NCBI GenBank assembly: GCA_965230635.1
Contig: CBDDLJ010000021.1
Coordinates: 62,001-126,000, forward strand
DNA: 64,000 bases
From: CBDDLJ01 sp965230635
Lineage (GTDB): Bacteria > Pseudomonadota > Gammaproteobacteria > UBA1113
Direction: 5' to 3'
Part shown: one piece after another, positions 61,393 to 64,000 of the stretch
Numbering within the stretch: the stretch's first letter is position 1
Layout: each line of letters starts with the position of its first letter
Position numbers and translations under genes: made by a program
The notes under the pieces: generated by a model
Database searches by the model: none
What the model was told of the DNA's origin: nothing
The model's input: the letters and a program-made list of their open reading frames with translations, nothing else

Positions 61393-62427
61393 TTACTTAA
61401 TTTCCAGTGTTGATGCTGTTTCAGTTTGCACCTCGATAAAGCCAATTTCCCAAGCATTGCAATCGGATGTTTCTAGTAGTGTCAGACATTGTGTTGCTTG
61501 CTCTTGTGGCACACATAACACAAAGCCTATGCCACAGTTAAAAGTATTGTACATTTCGTTTTGCTCGATATGCCCTGTTTCTGCTAACCAAGAAAAAATA
61601 CTGGGTTGTTCCCATGCGTTTTGATGGATGATGGCTTTAACGTGGGGTGGTAACATGCGCGGGATATTTTCAATTAACCCCCCGCCGGTAATATGTGACA
61701 TCCCTTTGATGGTTAACTCCTGTAAGAGTGGTAGGACATTGGGGACATAAATACGTGTTGGTGATAGCAGTACGTCGGCAAAGGTGCTGTTATCAAAGGT
61801 GTTACTTAAATCAATTTTTTCATCATCCAGAATTTTTCGCACTAAAGAGAAACCATTTGAATGCAAACCACTGGCTGCCAACCCAATTAGCACATCGCCA
61901 GGACGAATTGTTTCGCCTGTTATCATTTTACTTTTTTCAACAATGCCGACACAAAAACCAGCAATATCGTAGTCATTACCTTGATAAAATCCAGGCATTT
62001 CTGCCGTTTCCCCACCGAGTAATGCCATATTCGCTATTTGACAACCGTGACAAATGCCTTCAATGACAAGACTAGCGGTATCTACATCTAGTTGGCTTGT
62101 TGCAAAGTAATCAAGAAAATATAAAGGTTCTGCGCCGCAAGTGAGTATGTCATTGACACACATAGCCACTAAGTCAATACCGACGGAGTCATGTTGCTGC
62201 AGATCAAAAGCTAATTTGAGTTTGGTGCCAACACCGTCTGTACCAGAGACTAAGACGGGTTTTTGGTATTGGCTAAGATCGAGTTCAAAGCAGCCACCAA
62301 AACCACCTAATCCTGTTAACACTTCTGGCCGGTATGTTTTTGCCACACGGGGCTTAATGCGGTTGACCAAATCATAACCAGCAGAAATGTTGACACCTGC
62401 TTGTTGATACGCTGTGCGTTTGTTCAT
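61393..62427 (-). CDS. purM: Phosphoribosylformylglycinamidine cyclo-ligase
   Basis: Makes AIR from FGAM, step five of purine synthesis. 344 residues, as in E. coli (345): AYQQAGVNISAGYDLVNRIKP, GGFGGCFELD, SGTDGVGTKLKLAF, VGIDLVAMCVNDILTCGAEPLYFLDYFA, GGETAEMPGFY, GLAASGLHSNGFSLVRK, and HITGGGLIENIPRMLP are all conserved. The purM-purN pair is the usual gammaproteobacterial operon. Confidence 0.97.
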   Translation of the reverse strand: MNKRTAYQQAGVNISAGYDLVNRIKPRVAKTYRPEVLTGLGGFGGCFELDLSQYQKPVLVSGTDGVGTKLKLAFDLQQHDSVGIDLVAMCVNDILTCGAEPLYFLDYFATSQLDVDTASLVIEGICHGCQIANMALLGGETAEMPGFYQGNDYDIAGFCVGIVEKSKMITGETIRPGDVLIGLAASGLHSNGFSLVRKILDDEKIDLSNTFDNSTFADVLLSPTRIYVPNVLPLLQELTIKGMSHITGGGLIENIPRMLPPHVKAIIHQNAWEQPSIFSWLAETGHIEQNEMYNTFNCGIGFVLCVPQEQATQCLTLLETSDCNAWEIGFIEVQTETASTLEIK

Positions 62428-62617
62428 TTTATATGCTTTCCTAACAGATTTGAGCGACTAGTGTGTAGGATACAGGGATTATTGTTCGCTAGCCATTGTT
62501 CCCTTTACAGTTTATTGTGACATGACAAAGTTGCTCGGGAATTAAACTGTCAATTTCCCTTACTAATCGCACTAAAAACAATCAGGCAAAAATGTAATTC
62601 TTTAATTTGCAGTTTTA

Positions 62618-62890
62618 TCAAGAGTTACTGGGAAGAGGACGTCCTTGACGTATTTCGTTAATGGCTTCTTTGTATTGTTGTATTAATTTTACTTTTGCAG
62701 TATTTCTAGCTCTTTTAAGGCACAGATCTATTTCATCTTGTGTCAACGTTACGGAGCTATCTATCGCTAAAAGTTCAGGAAGCTCATTTTCTATATTTTG
62801 GAACTCTCTGTCTAAAATTTCCTCAAGCCTGTCATCAACTTCTTTTGCTACTTGCTTTTTGTCTGAAAAAAATACAGGACCTTTGATCAT
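62618..62890 (-). CDS. Hypothetical 90-residue acidic helical protein
   Basis: I do not recognise it. A short, Glu-rich helical protein (AKEVDDRLEEILDREFQNIENELPELLAIDSSVTLTQDEIDLCLKRARNTAKVKLIQQYKEAINEIRQGR) without a signal. GAGGAGAAG precedes the ATG. A TATAAT lies at about 62930 on the minus strand, suggesting its own promoter after the HNH-like gene 65 bp upstream. Confidence 0.6.
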   Translation of the reverse strand: MIKGPVFFSDKKQVAKEVDDRLEEILDREFQNIENELPELLAIDSSVTLTQDEIDLCLKRARNTAKVKLIQQYKEAINEIRQGRPLPSNS

Positions 62891-62955
62891 AATTGGCTTC
62901 TCCTCGTACGTTATTTATCAAACCGTTTAATTATAGTCTTTTTTTAGATTTAAAG

Positions 62956-64000
62956 CTAATCTTTTTTAGGCTGACTAGAAACAGTCAATTTTTTTCTATC
63001 TTTTTCTTCTTGAAGGTAGCTTAAAAAAAGTTTTTTGGAATCGCCACCAAATCTTTTTTCGGCAGTACTTACAGCAGCGTTTATCTCATCTTTTTTTACA
63101 GGAGAAGTTAAAACGGCAGTATCAAGATAAGAATCACTATCACTGCCACTGGAAGACTCACCACTTTCAGGTCTTATACGGAAAGAAGTGCTTGCTATTG
63201 ATTCCATTAGTTTCACCTGAATATTAAGGCCAGCAGCCCAACGTTCTGCTCGTTTTTGCTGTCCTGTTCCCATAAGATGATCCACTTTTTTATTTAAAAT
63301 ATTAATAGGCACCACGATTTTTTCTAAGAGATTCTTTTTTGTTGATATGTAGTTGGCATGTCGTTTCCAAAACCATTTGATAGCGACTTCGGCTAAGCCA
63401 TTTTTATTTTTTACTTTATTTAAAATTTTGCTATTAGGATCGATATTACCTAGGTAATCAAGAAATTCTTTCCCATAAAGCCATTGTTCATTTAACCACT
63501 CTAATGTTTCATCATTGCTTTTATGTTGATTGCATGCACCACAAATTAACCAAACATTATCAATGTCATTGAAATATAACTCGTAAAAGAACAAAGTCCC
63601 ATAAATTTTATCTTCATGCTTAACAAAAAACTTATCCATACCAGGCTGTTTTAATAAAAATTTGGCAAACGCTTTTTCATTTTTATCATTAAGTTTATTA
63701 ACCAAAGCCATTTGTCGCTTTAGAATTTGCTCTTTTGCTTGCATATGGTCGGTATGCAGTGACTCAACTTGCACGTAATCTCCATGTGCAATACAAGGCA
63801 CTAGGAGTTTTCCTGTTTCATCTTGAACAGCATGTTTATTCAACTCACCGTAACGTTGGTAACGCGCAGCCGCTGGTGTTTCAGTGCCTGGTATAGGATT
63901 TTTACCGCGTGTTGAGGTAATAAACCCAACGGGGTCACTTTTTAGTTTAAACAATTTATTGGTGTCAATTTCAATTTTTTCTTTTGTTTCTGGGTTGAAT
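62956..64000 (-). CDS. HNH-like protein (start outside window)
   Basis: The frame is open to the right edge (FNPETKEKIEIDTNKLFKLKSD... before the first possible start at TTG 63954), so only the C-terminal 348 codons are seen. Residues near VPCIAHGDYVQVESLHTDHMQAKEQI and, about 80 residues on, NVWLICGACNQHKSNDETLEWLNEQW fit an HNH nuclease-like fold (His-Asp near VESLHTDH; C..C zinc knuckle CGACNQHK). The C-terminal third is polar with an SGESSSGSDSDS linker and a Lys-rich end. Activity and target are unknown; a domain or effector function upstream of the window cannot be excluded. Confidence 0.7.
   Translation of the reverse strand, partial: FNPETKEKIEIDTNKLFKLKSDPVGFITSTRGKNPIPGTETPAAARYQRYGELNKHAVQDETGKLLVPCIAHGDYVQVESLHTDHMQAKEQILKRQMALVNKLNDKNEKAFAKFLLKQPGMDKFFVKHEDKIYGTLFFYELYFNDIDNVWLICGACNQHKSNDETLEWLNEQWLYGKEFLDYLGNIDPNSKILNKVKNKNGLAEVAIKWFWKRHANYISTKKNLLEKIVVPINILNKKVDHLMGTGQQKRAERWAAGLNIQVKLMESIASTSFRIRPESGESSSGSDSDSYLDTAVLTSPVKKDEINAAVSTAEKRFGGDSKKLFLSYLQEEKDRKKLTVSSQPKKD

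Overview
The window reads as the chromosome of an AT-rich gammaproteobacterium, most likely an intracellular member of the Legionellales (Legionella/Coxiella relatives). The core genes are gammaproteobacterial in sequence and order: uvrA beside a YajR-type transporter; rplM-rpsI-petABC-sspA-sspB; gltX-tRNA; nth-rsxB-metG facing mrp-dcd. Scattered among them are genes with the look of host-adapted bacteria: an IcmD/DotP-like membrane protein, Sel1 repeats, a Ras/Rab-like GTPase with a membrane hairpin, a PTPMT1-like phosphatase with a membrane tail, and an ankyrin/NACHT/HEAT giant. The order-level assignment is inference.

Layout. 1-9.1 kb: truncated MFS gene, uvrA, small regulator, hydrolase-zapE-LPD7-like run, a candidate effector behind a PmrA-type promoter, an HU protein with a lysine-rich tail, and a thioredoxin-like ferredoxin. 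9.1-10.4 kb: gene-free, with two 165-bp palindromic mobile elements, one nested in another inverted-repeat element. 10.4-15.0 kb: ribosomal, cytochrome bc1 and Ssp genes. 15-21 kb: small unknowns and the DUF2339-DUF3999-yqjG run. 21.4-31 kb: a 1546-residue Calx-beta/VWA/RTX secreted protein, the Sel1 membrane protein behind a second PmrA-type promoter, the frameshifted phosphatase and a DUF945 protein. 31-41 kb: transporter, two convergent pseudopilins, IcmD-like gene, GDPD, dgt, hydrolase, FAD monooxygenase, gltX and tRNA-Ala/tRNA-Glu. 41.2-49.4 kb: the giant NLR-like gene. 49.3-52.0 kb: an IS1634-family insertion sequence flanked by 441-bp direct repeats. 52-64 kb: DUF1841, nth, rsxB, metG, mrp, dcd, coiled-coil and GTPase genes, bioD, ihfB, purN, purM, and an HNH-like gene cut by the right edge.

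Most notable: (i) the NLR-like giant directly after tRNA-Glu, with 21 tandem 35-residue HEAT-like units; (ii) the insertion sequence whose 441-bp direct repeats preserve an intact copy of both flanking genes; (iii) a family of 165-bp palindromes, several of them abutting or overlapping stop codons; (iv) two promoters with the same geometry, TTAA-type direct repeats at 11-bp period followed 10 bp later by a good -10 box, in front of candidate effectors.

All similarity calls are from memory and by eye; no search was run.
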